A stretch of DNA of 64,000 bases, taken from the NCBI GenBank assembly GCA_030425685.1, contig JAUIAD010000001.1:248001-312000 (forward strand). Reading direction: 5' to 3'. Both the position numbers and the translations under genes were made by a program. Under the pieces are notes generated by a model, which was not told the DNA's origin, did not search any database, and saw nothing but the letters and a program-made list of their open reading frames with translations. Positions 1 through 8,225 of this stretch are shown here, one piece after another. Positions within the stretch are counted from its first letter, which is position 1; every line of letters starts with the position of its first letter. The stretch is from Gammaproteobacteria bacterium. GTDB lineage: Bacteria; Pseudomonadota; Gammaproteobacteria; Coxiellales; Coxiellaceae.

Positions 1-729
1 CTTGTAAAAGCAGCCGTTATCGATCAAAGTCAGATTGAAGCACAAATTATGCATATCAAACACGAAGAGGCTGTAAAGAAGCAAGCTGAGCTTGATCGAT
101 TAGCGCGTTTGCAACATCAAGAGCAGGTAGCTGCTGTTGCACGTAAAAAAGAGCAAAAACGTTTGCTAGCCATGCGTGCTGAGCAATCACGAATAGAGCA
201 AAAACGGCGTGCAAAAAAGAAAGCGATGGAAAAGTTTATTGCGCAGCAAAAAAGAGCCGCCGCACTGGCTAAAGAGAAAGCCATCAAAGCGCAAAAGCAC
301 CTTAAAAAAATAAAAACACACGAGCTAATGGTTAAACAGCAGCAGTTACAGCAACAGTTGCTAGACCAGCAGCTTAATGATGAAAAGAAACAGCTTGATA
401 AAGTGCATGCACAAGAAATGCAAGGCGTTGTTGACAAGTATCGCGCAAGAATTTTACAAGCGATTCGCAATAATTGGCATCCACGCCGACAAAACAGCAA
501 AGCATTTAGTCAACTGTTAGTTCATTTAGCACCGGGTGGTGTTGTCACCAGTGTCGATTTATTGAAAAGTAGTGGCAATAGTATTCTTGATCGCTCGGCA
601 AAATTGGCGGTGTACAAATCTTCGCCTCTTCCAGTGCCAAGAGACCCCTCTTTATTTAGTCAGTTTCGTCGTTTTCGCATAAAAATGTCTCCACAGGATG
701 TACTAGGGGCAAAAAATAAGGCATCCTAA
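1..729 (+). CDS. tolA: TolA, C-terminal part (5' end outside window)
   Basis: The frame is open from base 1, so the gene starts before the window. TolA is the inner-membrane protein that spans the periplasm and links TolQR to TolB and Pal for outer-membrane constriction during division. The visible part begins with the VKAAVIDQSQIEAQI-type stretch that usually follows the membrane anchor. It continues as a long Lys/Gln/Ala-rich helical segment (roughly 61-430 nt) and ends in a small globular domain containing YRARILQAIRNNWHP and a VDLLKSSGNSILDRSA-like segment, typical of TolA domain III. The anchor is not visible. tolB follows 39 bases later, as expected for the tol operon. Confidence 0.9.
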   Translation, partial: LVKAAVIDQSQIEAQIMHIKHEEAVKKQAELDRLARLQHQEQVAAVARKKEQKRLLAMRAEQSRIEQKRRAKKKAMEKFIAQQKRAAALAKEKAIKAQKHLKKIKTHELMVKQQQLQQQLLDQQLNDEKKQLDKVHAQEMQGVVDKYRARILQAIRNNWHPRRQNSKAFSQLLVHLAPGGVVTSVDLLKSSGNSILDRSAKLAVYKSSPLPVPRDPSLFSQFRRFRIKMSPQDVLGAKNKAS

Positions 730-768
730 CGGGCAAGAGGTCCGGTACTTATAAAGGGGAAGTGATCT

Positions 769-2094
769 ATGCGGCAATTATTCTTAATCTGTTCTTTCAT
801 AACAGGAATTTTCCTTTGTTCAAATAGTAGCGCGATGTTAGATCTTGAGCTGACACAAGGCGTTGCAGCAGCCATACCGATTGCGATTGTGCCTTTTAAA
901 GGGGCAGGCATTAAAGTGCCAGGTGATGAGACCGTTGGTCAGGTAATTAAAAACGATTTGCAAAATAGCGGTGAGTTCCGTGTGGTCAATAGCGCTAGTT
1001 TAGCCAAAGGGTCTATGACCAAAGTGAATACCGATAATTGGCGTAAGCGCGGTGTTGATTATGTTGTTGCTTTGTCTGTTGCGCCCTCAGGTGACCAGTA
1101 CCGAGTAAGTTTTCAACTATTGAGTGTTTACAAAGGCGTGGCTGCCAACCAGGCGAGTAATCAACCAACCAACAGTGTGCTAGTTGATCAGGCTTTTGAT
1201 GCTTCGGCATCGGCTTTGCGTAATGTCTCGCATCACATTAGTGACTTGGTTTATAAAAAGTTAATTGGTGTCAGAGGTATTTTTTCAACAAAAATCGCTT
1301 ATATTTTAGTGCAGCATGGGCAAGGTAAACCGACACGCTATCGCTTAAAAGTATCTGATGCTGACGGTTATAATCCGGAAACCTTGTTAGCGTCCAACGA
1401 GCCCGTCATGTCACCTGCATGGTCTCCCGATGGTAAGCGCTTGGCGTATGTTTCTTTTGAAGGGCATCACTCTACTATTTTTATTCAAAACTTAAGTAAT
1501 GGAAAGCGGGTAGCAGTTAGTCAGCTTCCTGGCATTAACGGCGCGCCAACTTTTTCTCCTGATGGAAAGCATCTAGCGTTGGTGTTGACAAAAACAGCCA
1601 ACCCCAAAATTTATGTAATGAATTTGCAGAATAAAAAACTGCGCGAAATCACTTATGGTTGGGCGATTGATACCGAACCGGCTTTCTCCCCTGATGGTAA
1701 AAAGCTTTTGTTTACCTCAAACCGCGATGGCCAGCCACAAATCTACGAGTACTCTCTTGGTAACTCCAGCTTAAAAAGACTTTCTTACTCTGGCAACTAT
1801 AATGCGCGCGCGTCCTTTTTTCCGGATGGTAATAGTATGGTGATGATGCATCGTGATAACGGTTTATTTGGTATTGCGCGTCAAGATTTGCAAAGTGGTC
1901 AGATTCAAACTTTGGTGCAAACGGGCGACGATGAGTCACCCAGTTTGGCTCCAAACGGCAAGATGGTAATTTATGCCACCGAATACGGTGGCCGTGGTGT
2001 CTTAGCACAAGTATCAACGGATGGCCGTATAAAACTAAGGTTGCCAGCACAAGATGGAACCGTACAAGAACCAGCCTGGTCCCCCTTCTTATAG
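769..2094 (+). CDS. tolB: Tol-Pal system beta-propeller protein TolB
   Basis: Periplasmic protein of 441 residues, close to the usual TolB length of about 430. A Sec signal peptide (residues 1-22, ending SNSSA) is followed by the N-terminal alpha/beta domain. A six-bladed propeller follows, marked by repeated WSPDGKR, FSPDGKH, FSPDGKK and FFPDGN motifs. TolB binds Pal and TolA and takes part in outer-membrane invagination. A strong ribosome site (AAGGGGAAG) lies just before the ATG. The gene lies between tolA and pal, the canonical order, and is probably co-transcribed with them. Confidence 0.95.
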   Translation: MRQLFLICSFITGIFLCSNSSAMLDLELTQGVAAAIPIAIVPFKGAGIKVPGDETVGQVIKNDLQNSGEFRVVNSASLAKGSMTKVNTDNWRKRGVDYVVALSVAPSGDQYRVSFQLLSVYKGVAANQASNQPTNSVLVDQAFDASASALRNVSHHISDLVYKKLIGVRGIFSTKIAYILVQHGQGKPTRYRLKVSDADGYNPETLLASNEPVMSPAWSPDGKRLAYVSFEGHHSTIFIQNLSNGKRVAVSQLPGINGAPTFSPDGKHLALVLTKTANPKIYVMNLQNKKLREITYGWAIDTEPAFSPDGKKLLFTSNRDGQPQIYEYSLGNSSLKRLSYSGNYNARASFFPDGNSMVMMHRDNGLFGIARQDLQSGQIQTLVQTGDDESPSLAPNGKMVIYATEYGGRGVLAQVSTDGRIKLRLPAQDGTVQEPAWSPFL

Positions 2095-2114
2095 TCGGGA
2101 GGCCCCAATAAAAC

Positions 2115-2140
2115 GTAGGGGCGCAGCATGCTGCGCCCGC
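2115..2140 (+). repeat. Dispersed palindrome, family A, copy 1
   Basis: A 26-base element with the palindromic core GGGGCGCAGCATGCTGCGCC, preceded by GTA and followed by CGC. It sits in the tolB-pal gap and so would be part of the operon mRNA as a strong hairpin just before the pal ribosome site. Other copies lie near 33.45, 33.5, 33.6, 33.66, 49.95, 53.35 and 59.17 kb. Confidence 0.9.
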
Positions 2141-2175
2141 ATGTTACAATGATCAAATTTCCGAGGAGAAAAAAC

Positions 2176-2733
2176 ATGAAATTAAGCGTTTTCGCAAAGC
2201 AAGCTTTACTTGCTATCAGCGTGCTAGGCCTAGCCGCCTGTAGCCACGATAAAGCCAAACAGTCAGCCTCACCTTACGGCAAAAGTGCCAATGCCGCTGA
2301 ACAGGGTGCGCAAGCTTATGCCGCAAATATGAATGCTCAATACGGTAAAAAAGCGAGACGCAAGTCAGATGGGGAATTAATTAATGCCTTAAAAGCGCCG
2401 ATGAATCAAACCTATTATTTTGATTTTAATAGCAATAATGTTCACGACTCAGACTATCAGGCGCTAACGGTGCAAGCTATTTACTTAGCTAACCACCCCA
2501 ATGCGAAAGTTCGTTTAGAAGGAAATGCAGATAATCGTGGCAGTCGAGAGTATAATATTGCTTTGGGTTGGCGACGAGATCAATCGGTTGAGGCATTATT
2601 AGAGCAGCAAGGGGTATTAAAAAAACAAATTGATAAAATGAGCTACGGTAAGGAGCGTCCGGCGGTCTTTGGCAACAATGAGTATGCATGGAAACTAAAC
2701 CGCCGCGTTAATTTAATTTATGAGGCATATTAA
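2176..2733 (+). CDS. pal: Peptidoglycan-associated lipoprotein Pal
   Basis: Outer-membrane lipoprotein of 185 residues. The start chosen is the ATG at 2176, because GAGGAGAAA precedes it and it gives a normal lipoprotein signal with lipobox LAAC. The longer frame from 2128 begins inside a repeat and was rejected. The C-terminal OmpA-like domain is clear: YYFDFNSNNV, then EGNADNRGSREYNIALGWRRDQSV, the peptidoglycan-binding signature with its conserved Asp and Arg. Pal anchors the outer membrane to the wall and cycles with TolB. cpoB starts 3 bases after the stop codon. Confidence 0.95.
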   Translation: MKLSVFAKQALLAISVLGLAACSHDKAKQSASPYGKSANAAEQGAQAYAANMNAQYGKKARRKSDGELINALKAPMNQTYYFDFNSNNVHDSDYQALTVQAIYLANHPNAKVRLEGNADNRGSREYNIALGWRRDQSVEALLEQQGVLKKQIDKMSYGKERPAVFGNNEYAWKLNRRVNLIYEAY

Positions 2734-2735
2734 GC

Positions 2736-3632
2736 ATGAGAAAAATAGTAAAAGGCGCTGCTGCAGCGTTTTTGTTAATAGGTACATCGCTGAGTTTTGC
2801 AGAAGCACCGGTTGTTGATGCAAATGCATCGCCGGATGCAGCGGGGCAACCTGCGCAATCAACATCAGCACCTGCCAGTATTCCGCCGGCATCCGATAGC
2901 AATGCTGCCGCGCCGACGGCTACAACAAACATGTCAAGTGATCAGCGCTTGGCGCGTTTAGAGCGGCAGATGGGCAATTTGGCACGGATGAATTTGCCAC
3001 AACAAATCTCGCAGCTACAACAGCAGATTGCACAACTGCGTGGTCAGCTTGAGGTGCAAGAGCACGATTTGCAATTGCTAAATAAGCAGCAACGCAGCTT
3101 TTACCAAGATTTAGATAACCGCATTAATCAGATGAAAAACTTAAATGCGGGCAATAACGGTAGCGCTAGCGGTAGCAGCAGTAACGCATCGCCAGCTAAG
3201 CCTGATAAAAACGCAATCGATACAAGCGTTACCAGTCTTAAACTCAAAGACGCGAGTACGTATCAAAGTGCTTTTTCGCAGCTAACAAAGCGGCATTATG
3301 ATAAAGCAAAACAAGCCTTGCAGAATTATTTAAATGTGTACCCGAATGGCAATTACGTTGCGGATGCCACTTACTGGTTAGGGGAGATTTATCTGGTTCA
3401 AAAAGATTATCCTAAGGCCTTAACGCAATTTAATGCTGTCATTAAGTCACATCCGAAGTCGTCTAAAGTGGTCGATGCCAAGTTGAAAGTTGCCATTATT
3501 CATGCCAACACCGGTAAAGTGGAGCAGGCACGCAGTGAGCTAATGGCGATTAAAAAGCAGCATCCGAACTCTACCGCAGCGCAGTTGGCCAATATCCGTT
3601 TGCAGCAGTTGGATGCGCAAAAAGAGCAATAA
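2736..3632 (+). CDS. cpoB: Cell division coordinator CpoB (YbgF)
   Basis: Periplasmic protein of 298 residues, last gene of the tol-pal operon. A signal peptide (about 1-23, ending SFA) is followed by a low-complexity Ala/Pro/Ser linker. A coiled-coil trimerisation segment (about 65-130, RLERQMGNLARMNLPQQISQ and after) follows, then a Ser/Asn-rich linker. Tandem TPR repeats end the protein (from about residue 170: YQSAFSQLTKRHYDKAKQAL, then ADATYWLGEIYLVQKDYPKA). CpoB couples peptidoglycan synthesis by PBP1B with outer-membrane constriction. Its length and architecture fit the family. Confidence 0.92.
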   Translation: MRKIVKGAAAAFLLIGTSLSFAEAPVVDANASPDAAGQPAQSTSAPASIPPASDSNAAAPTATTNMSSDQRLARLERQMGNLARMNLPQQISQLQQQIAQLRGQLEVQEHDLQLLNKQQRSFYQDLDNRINQMKNLNAGNNGSASGSSSNASPAKPDKNAIDTSVTSLKLKDASTYQSAFSQLTKRHYDKAKQALQNYLNVYPNGNYVADATYWLGEIYLVQKDYPKALTQFNAVIKSHPKSSKVVDAKLKVAIIHANTGKVEQARSELMAIKKQHPNSTAAQLANIRLQQLDAQKEQ

Positions 3633-3674
3633 TGGCTGCTGCGTAAATAAGAAGTTTAGGCCTAGTCCAACAAG

Positions 3675-3704
3675 CAACACTCGCTAATTAATTAGCGAGT
3701 GTTG
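3675..3704. terminator. Perfect 30-base palindrome between convergent genes
   Basis: Two 15-base arms (CAACACTCGCTAATT and its exact complement) abut without a loop, between the ends of cpoB and the convergent gene at 3728. Position suggests a bidirectional terminator. There is no strong T run, so the function is inferred from location. Confidence 0.5.
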
Positions 3705-3727
3705 ATTAGTGAATTAACTGTAACTAT

Positions 3728-4933
3728 TTAATAGGGTGATACAAAGTTATTAACGATTGGCACGTATTGGGCAACACCTTTTGCTACAGTGGCAATTTTA
3801 TCGAATGTTGATACTTTTGGAGCCGCTGAAATGACTTCCTGATATTGTTCTGGGTTGTAGTGCTGCTCAATTCTACGTTGTGCCTTAGTGTGTTTGCAGT
3901 ATAGAAAACGATTAGTAGGACTGCAGACACCGATGCGAACTAACTTTTGAGCTACCCTGGCGCGAAAACCATCGCTTTTAACAAGGTTACAGATTTCTGC
4001 TTGGTCATGTGGGTTTAAGCGTAAGAAGGTATCTCGAGTTAAGCCCTTGGAATGCGCGTTCTGTGCAATTTGCACGCCAACCCCAGCAGCAGCGATCGCA
4101 CCGCCAATAGCTAGGCCTGCACCACCGGCAGGGGCTAAGAAACCAGAGACAATACCGCCAGCAATCAGTACGCCATTTGCTATATGGTACCATGGAGCGA
4201 TTTCTGCATCCCATCGTGCTGCGGCGTGGTTGAACATTGACATTGGGTCGTTACGAGGTTCTTGGTTAGCGGCTAAGTATGCTTTAGCTTCCTTATAGTT
4301 TCTGTAAACACTCACGCTCTGGCCAAGGTACATAACACCAGAAACAGCAGCGCCGAGAATTGGTATAGTGCTTCCTAATACTTGCACGGCAGATACACCT
4401 TCAGGTGCCAGTAAAAGAGCTTGATCTGCTACGCCAAGAGCGGCTTGAGCACAGCCTCCAGCAGCGCGACCTGCATTGCCGGCAGTGGGATTCTGAGCTG
4501 CTTCGGCCAATGCTTGCACTGCGCTGATGCAGTTCAAACCGGCACCGAGTGCGCCTGCTTGCTCAGGAATAGGTGCGCCAACAGCTGCGGCAAATTCAAG
4601 TCCCGTGTTTACATGCCCTACTGCCTCAGGAATGATATGGTGGACTGGTGTCCATTGTCGTGGAGCTGCTGCAACCTGAGGTGTTGGTTGGCTAAGTACC
4701 ATAGGTGTGGGTGCTGGTTGGTGAAATACCGCTCTGTTAGGTGTAGCCATCGTGGAATGTTGAACGGTAGCCATGCGTAAAGGTGCTGGTTGGTGAAATA
4801 CCGTTCTGTTAGGTGTCGCCATCGTGGAATGTTGAACGGTAGCCATGCGTAAAGGTGCTGCCACAGCTGGACGTTGAGCTGTAGGCTGACCAGATTGAAT
4901 TCTCCATTGATATGCTTGTTGTTGTGGATCCAT
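3728..4933 (-). CDS. Orphan protein with N-terminal repeats and Gly/Ala-rich hydrophobic core; effector candidate
   Basis: 401 residues from the ATG at 4933, which has a clear AGAGGGGG ribosome site; an upstream in-frame ATG at 4999 lacks one. I do not recognise a family. Residues about 1-115 are rich in Gln, Pro and Thr and hold two near-identical 24-residue repeats (PLRMATVQHSTMATPNR...). The middle (about 120-320) is Ala/Gly-rich with hydrophobic segments such as VLGSTIPILGAAVSGVMYLG and LIAGGIVSGFLAPAGGAGLAIG that could insert into membranes. The C-terminus is polar. There is no signal peptide. In a Dot/Icm-bearing genome such a protein is a plausible substrate, but that is inference. It is convergent with cpoB. 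Confidence 0.7.
   Translation of the reverse strand: MDPQQQAYQWRIQSGQPTAQRPAVAAPLRMATVQHSTMATPNRTVFHQPAPLRMATVQHSTMATPNRAVFHQPAPTPMVLSQPTPQVAAAPRQWTPVHHIIPEAVGHVNTGLEFAAAVGAPIPEQAGALGAGLNCISAVQALAEAAQNPTAGNAGRAAGGCAQAALGVADQALLLAPEGVSAVQVLGSTIPILGAAVSGVMYLGQSVSVYRNYKEAKAYLAANQEPRNDPMSMFNHAAARWDAEIAPWYHIANGVLIAGGIVSGFLAPAGGAGLAIGGAIAAAGVGVQIAQNAHSKGLTRDTFLRLNPHDQAEICNLVKSDGFRARVAQKLVRIGVCSPTNRFLYCKHTKAQRRIEQHYNPEQYQEVISAAPKVSTFDKIATVAKGVAQYVPIVNNFVSPY
4711..4860 (-). repeat. 72-base in-frame tandem repeat
   Basis: Two full copies (4711-4782 and 4783-4854) plus a short partial copy, differing at only a few bases. The unit is 72 bases, a multiple of three, so it encodes the 24-residue repeat of the orphan protein. 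The near identity suggests recent duplication. Confidence 0.85.
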
Positions 4934-5085
4934 TGTTTTTCCCCCTCTTTTTTGATGCTTTTTAATTTCGATAAGTACAGTATTACAAGAAAGGGTCATT
5001 AGAATTTTAAAGAAATATGATCAGAATGTTGGTGTTGAGAATTAGTAGCTATAAATGGGAGGAAATAACTTAAAACGATCGTTCT

Positions 5086-5826
5086 TTAGGCGGTACGCTT
5101 TTTGGTAACGGTCGCATTAAAGAGGTACCCTGAGCCATAGCGTGATTCTAGTAGTGTTGGTGCTTTGGGGTTTTCTTCTATCTTTTTGCGAAGTTGACTA
5201 ATAAAACGATCAATACTGCGGGGGTAGATATCGTCGCTGTTAATCAGGTTGAGCAGCTGTTCGCGACTAAGGACTTTACCTGGATGCTCGGCAAAGACGC
5301 GTAGTATTTTAAACTCAGCAGGTGTTAGAGGAATAAGTTCGCCGCCTTTGCTTAAGGTAACTTGGTCAAGGTTAAGCGAAAAGTCGAAAAAGTTTAATGT
5401 GGTGCAACTAACATCAATTTGTTCCTCTTCTATTTCAGTGCCTTTTTGAGATGAGCCAGGGGGATTGAGGGCCGTTTTTATAAACGAAAGCAGGACACGT
5501 GTACTGATTGGTTTGGATAAATAATTATTAGCGCCCAATGATAAGGCTAATACCTTATCCATATCATCATCGGAACCCGATAAAATAATAATGGGGATAG
5601 ATAAAGACTGGCGTAATTCTTTGCAAAGATCCAACCCATTAATATCAGCAAGATTTAGATTAATATCAACGATGATAAGGTCGGGAGGCGAGCTTTTCAC
5701 TTCATGGTCACATTCCTGTGGTGTTGTGGCAACAGCCGCGGTGTAGCCCGCCGATTTTAAGGCGAGCGTGATAATGCCAGCTAAGCTTTTGTCATCTTCG
5801 ATAATTAATATATGCTTATTTTTCAT
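5086..5826 (-). CDS. OmpR/PhoB-family response regulator
   Basis: 246 residues. The N-terminal receiver domain has the acidic pair in IIEDDKS (residues about 9-11), phospho-acceptor Asp in LIIVDINLN, a conserved Ser in IILSGSD and Lys in YLSKPIS. The C-terminal winged-helix DNA-binding domain has LTPAEFKILRVFAEHPGKVLSREQLL and the recognition segment IDRFISQLRKKIEENP, ending in SRYGSGYLF. Ribosome site AAGGAAAGAG precedes the ATG. It is divergent from two sensor kinases 131 bases away and is their obvious partner. It could alternatively belong to the PmrA/CpxR-type regulators that control Dot/Icm genes in relatives, but nothing here proves that. Confidence 0.9.
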   Translation of the reverse strand: MKNKHILIIEDDKSLAGIITLALKSAGYTAAVATTPQECDHEVKSSPPDLIIVDINLNLADINGLDLCKELRQSLSIPIIILSGSDDDMDKVLALSLGANNYLSKPISTRVLLSFIKTALNPPGSSQKGTEIEEEQIDVSCTTLNFFDFSLNLDQVTLSKGGELIPLTPAEFKILRVFAEHPGKVLSREQLLNLINSDDIYPRSIDRFISQLRKKIEENPKAPTLLESRYGSGYLFNATVTKKRTA

Positions 5827-5850
5827 TACTCTTTCCTTATTATTCAGTAT

Positions 5851-5869
5851 AGCGTTGAAAGGAAACGCT
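5851..5869. promoter_or_regulatory. Inverted repeat between regulator and kinase genes
   Basis: AGCGTT, a 7-base spacer, then AACGCT, 25 bases upstream of the response-regulator start codon in the 131-base divergent region. Position suggests an operator, possibly autoregulatory. The link to this regulator is inferred. Confidence 0.35.
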
Positions 5870-5957
5870 GAAAAGAATATTTCCTATCTTGTTGATATCA
5901 TCGATTTTTTCCGGCAGTTCGGTTGCTAGCGTGAAATTATTTATATAGACTGTTTTA

Positions 5958-8225
5958 ATGGACAATGGATTGATAAAAGAATCGTTGGGTGAAAAAACTG
6001 GTTTGGTTTGGGTTTCTTTTATACGTTCAGCCTTTGTCGCCGGCATTATTCTTTCTGGCCTGGGTGTATGGGCATACCTTACCGATTCTGCACATTTGCT
6101 TAAGAACGCTAGCCTGCTAATCGAGACAACTTTTGATCCTATTATTTTTATTTGTGCTTTTATTAGTGCGCGTCGATTTGTTGGTGCTTGGCGGCTTGTT
6201 TTCCTGCTGTTAGGTATTGAGGCTGCTATTTATTTTCTTATTACTTGGTACTATTATATTTTTCTTCATGTCGAGGGTGTGGCACCCGCTTTATTTGTTG
6301 ATTACCCCTATACACTAATAAAAATAGCAATTTTTATCATAAGGCCATTCTTTTTAAGTGTGTTAGTGGTTTCAGCGATGCGCAAACTAAAGGCCAATTT
6401 TCGTGTACTTATTCCTACCATTCCTACGTTGCTTATTATTATGCTAGTGATTATCTATAGCATTTGGATGTATATAAAATTTCATACTACCCATCAAGTG
6501 CAAGATGTCTCAATTATTAATACCTGCCAAGATCTTATTATATTTTTATGTTTGTTATACGTTATTCCAATAGCAAAAAATAGATCTTTATTGCTTTTGC
6601 TTATATCATTTTTGATGTTGGTAATGGGTGAAATATTTGGTGTGCGCTCTGGAATGCTTGTTCCATACTATGTCTATCTTAATCCATCGATGTACTTTTG
6701 GGTTTTTGGTAATCTCCTGTTGATAGAAAGCCTGATTAAAGTTATTGGCCATAACAATATTAATATAAATTCTTGGTTTTATCGCATTGACAGTTTGCGT
6801 GTGCAGATTGCCTATTGGGGCAACAGCATTATTGCTTTATTGTTTTTATTTATTAGTATACGTTCGCTTATGTTGCTTTCTGGATATAAAATTGTAGAGC
6901 TGCTTTTTCATATGAACACGGTGGTTTTCATTTTTATAATTAGTATTATCTCTTTGATAATAAGGCCTTTTTTAAGTATGTTTTCTCATGATTTTGATAT
7001 TATTCGTGATATTTCCAGGTCTTCAAAAAATATCCATTCTTTGCAAAAGATTAACCCGAATGAATTGTATTTTGCTGAGTTACGGCATTTGGCTAAGCTT
7101 CTGAAAACGAATAATGAGCGAATCATTATTCGTAGTGATAAACAAAATAAAGTTTTTCACTTTATTAAAAGAGTTGTAAAAAATATCAAGCCTTCATTAA
7201 AAAGTCTGAAAAGTGTTTCTAGGGAAACGAGTAAAGCTTTAGATGCTAATGAGAATGACATCTATCAAGCTGCAGTTGCAACTATTGGCGATATTGGTAA
7301 CGACTTGGTTACCTTTGAGAGTAAAATTTATCTTGGAAATATAAAGATAGACTATCAGTTTCAGTATCTAGGTGTCTTTTTTAATTATTCCTTGAAAGAA
7401 ATATTAATGCAGTTTGCAAATACAAAAATAAAGATCAATATAAATATCTCGAAGGATGCATGGTATTTCTTGGCAGTTTTTAAGGAAAGTGATTTCCATC
7501 GTGTGTTGTCAAACCTGGTAAATAATGCTGTTGATGCTGGTGAGGGAGAAGGTGATAGGACTATTATTTGCAGTCTTGAATATGTTGATAATATAGCGCA
7601 AGTAAAGTTGTCGGTAAGAGATTTTGGTTGTGGTATGTCGCCAGAGCAAGTTAATAGTATTTTGCAAGGAAAAATTCAGACGACGAAAAAGGAAGGGCAT
7701 GGTTTGGGTTTGCGTTTTGTTCTTAATAAAATTGCGCAATGGAATTGTCGGCTACAAGTAGAATCAGAGCAGGGTGTTGGGACTGTTTTTGAAATATGTT
7801 TCCCAAAGATAAAGCCTTTGCCAGTTTGGTGGATGGATCGTATTCAATTGTCGTCTAGTGATAATATCGTTATTTATGCTATCAAAGATCAACAACTGCC
7901 GCAGTTAATGGGGAGGTTTTTACAAATACCGTCTTTAGTTGAGGAGGGCGCGCTTGAATACTGTTATACGGAGAGCAAGTTAATTGAGTGCCTTTACCGA
8001 GAAGAGAGAATTAAATTTTTTATAGAAATTAATGATCCTTATAGGCTTTCAAGTGCGCTCCCACTTTTGAAAGAAAATGCTTCAAAAAATGACATTGTCG
8101 TTCTTTCTGACAATTATCAGAGTCAGGTGATTCAAAATCTATGTCGTATAGGTGGGTTTTTATTGTTGCCCAACCCGTTGGTCAAGCGAGTAGTAATTGA
8201 AGTGGATGGTGAGCGTTGTGATTAA
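5958..8225 (+). CDS. Membrane sensor kinase A: intact ATPase domain, H-box His and receiver Asp lost
   Basis: 755 residues. About eight or more hydrophobic segments fill residues 20-340. The soluble part aligns with the next gene along its length (shared WFYRID..R.QI..WGN and WW.D.I segments). The HATPase domain is complete: N box LVNNAVDAGEGE (about 520-531), G1 DFGCGM (555-560), G2 GHGLGL (580-585). Where the paralogue has AAHDIRTPI, this protein reads VVKNIKPSL, so Lys408 replaces the phospho-accepting His and Asn the Asp. The C-terminal receiver-like domain has Glu690 in place of the acceptor Asp and Asn739 in place of Lys. It should bind ATP but not autophosphorylate at a canonical H-box. 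His377 (ELRHLAKLL) lies upstream of that position and is a weaker alternative. The ATG at 5958 has a weak ribosome site. Confidence 0.85.
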   Translation: MDNGLIKESLGEKTGLVWVSFIRSAFVAGIILSGLGVWAYLTDSAHLLKNASLLIETTFDPIIFICAFISARRFVGAWRLVFLLLGIEAAIYFLITWYYYIFLHVEGVAPALFVDYPYTLIKIAIFIIRPFFLSVLVVSAMRKLKANFRVLIPTIPTLLIIMLVIIYSIWMYIKFHTTHQVQDVSIINTCQDLIIFLCLLYVIPIAKNRSLLLLLISFLMLVMGEIFGVRSGMLVPYYVYLNPSMYFWVFGNLLLIESLIKVIGHNNININSWFYRIDSLRVQIAYWGNSIIALLFLFISIRSLMLLSGYKIVELLFHMNTVVFIFIISIISLIIRPFLSMFSHDFDIIRDISRSSKNIHSLQKINPNELYFAELRHLAKLLKTNNERIIIRSDKQNKVFHFIKRVVKNIKPSLKSLKSVSRETSKALDANENDIYQAAVATIGDIGNDLVTFESKIYLGNIKIDYQFQYLGVFFNYSLKEILMQFANTKIKININISKDAWYFLAVFKESDFHRVLSNLVNNAVDAGEGEGDRTIICSLEYVDNIAQVKLSVRDFGCGMSPEQVNSILQGKIQTTKKEGHGLGLRFVLNKIAQWNCRLQVESEQGVGTVFEICFPKIKPLPVWWMDRIQLSSSDNIVIYAIKDQQLPQLMGRFLQIPSLVEEGALEYCYTESKLIECLYREERIKFFIEINDPYRLSSALPLLKENASKNDIVVLSDNYQSQVIQNLCRIGGFLLLPNPLVKRVVIEVDGERCD

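Noticed and set aside
2128-2175. Upstream extension of Pal from an ATG inside the palindrome
   Set aside because: The downstream ATG at 2176 has a strong GAGGAGAAA site and gives a correct lipoprotein signal; the extension encodes repeat DNA.
4711-4860. Tandem 72-base repeat as an array or satellite
   Set aside because: The period is a multiple of three and lies fully in frame within a gene, so it is a coding repeat.
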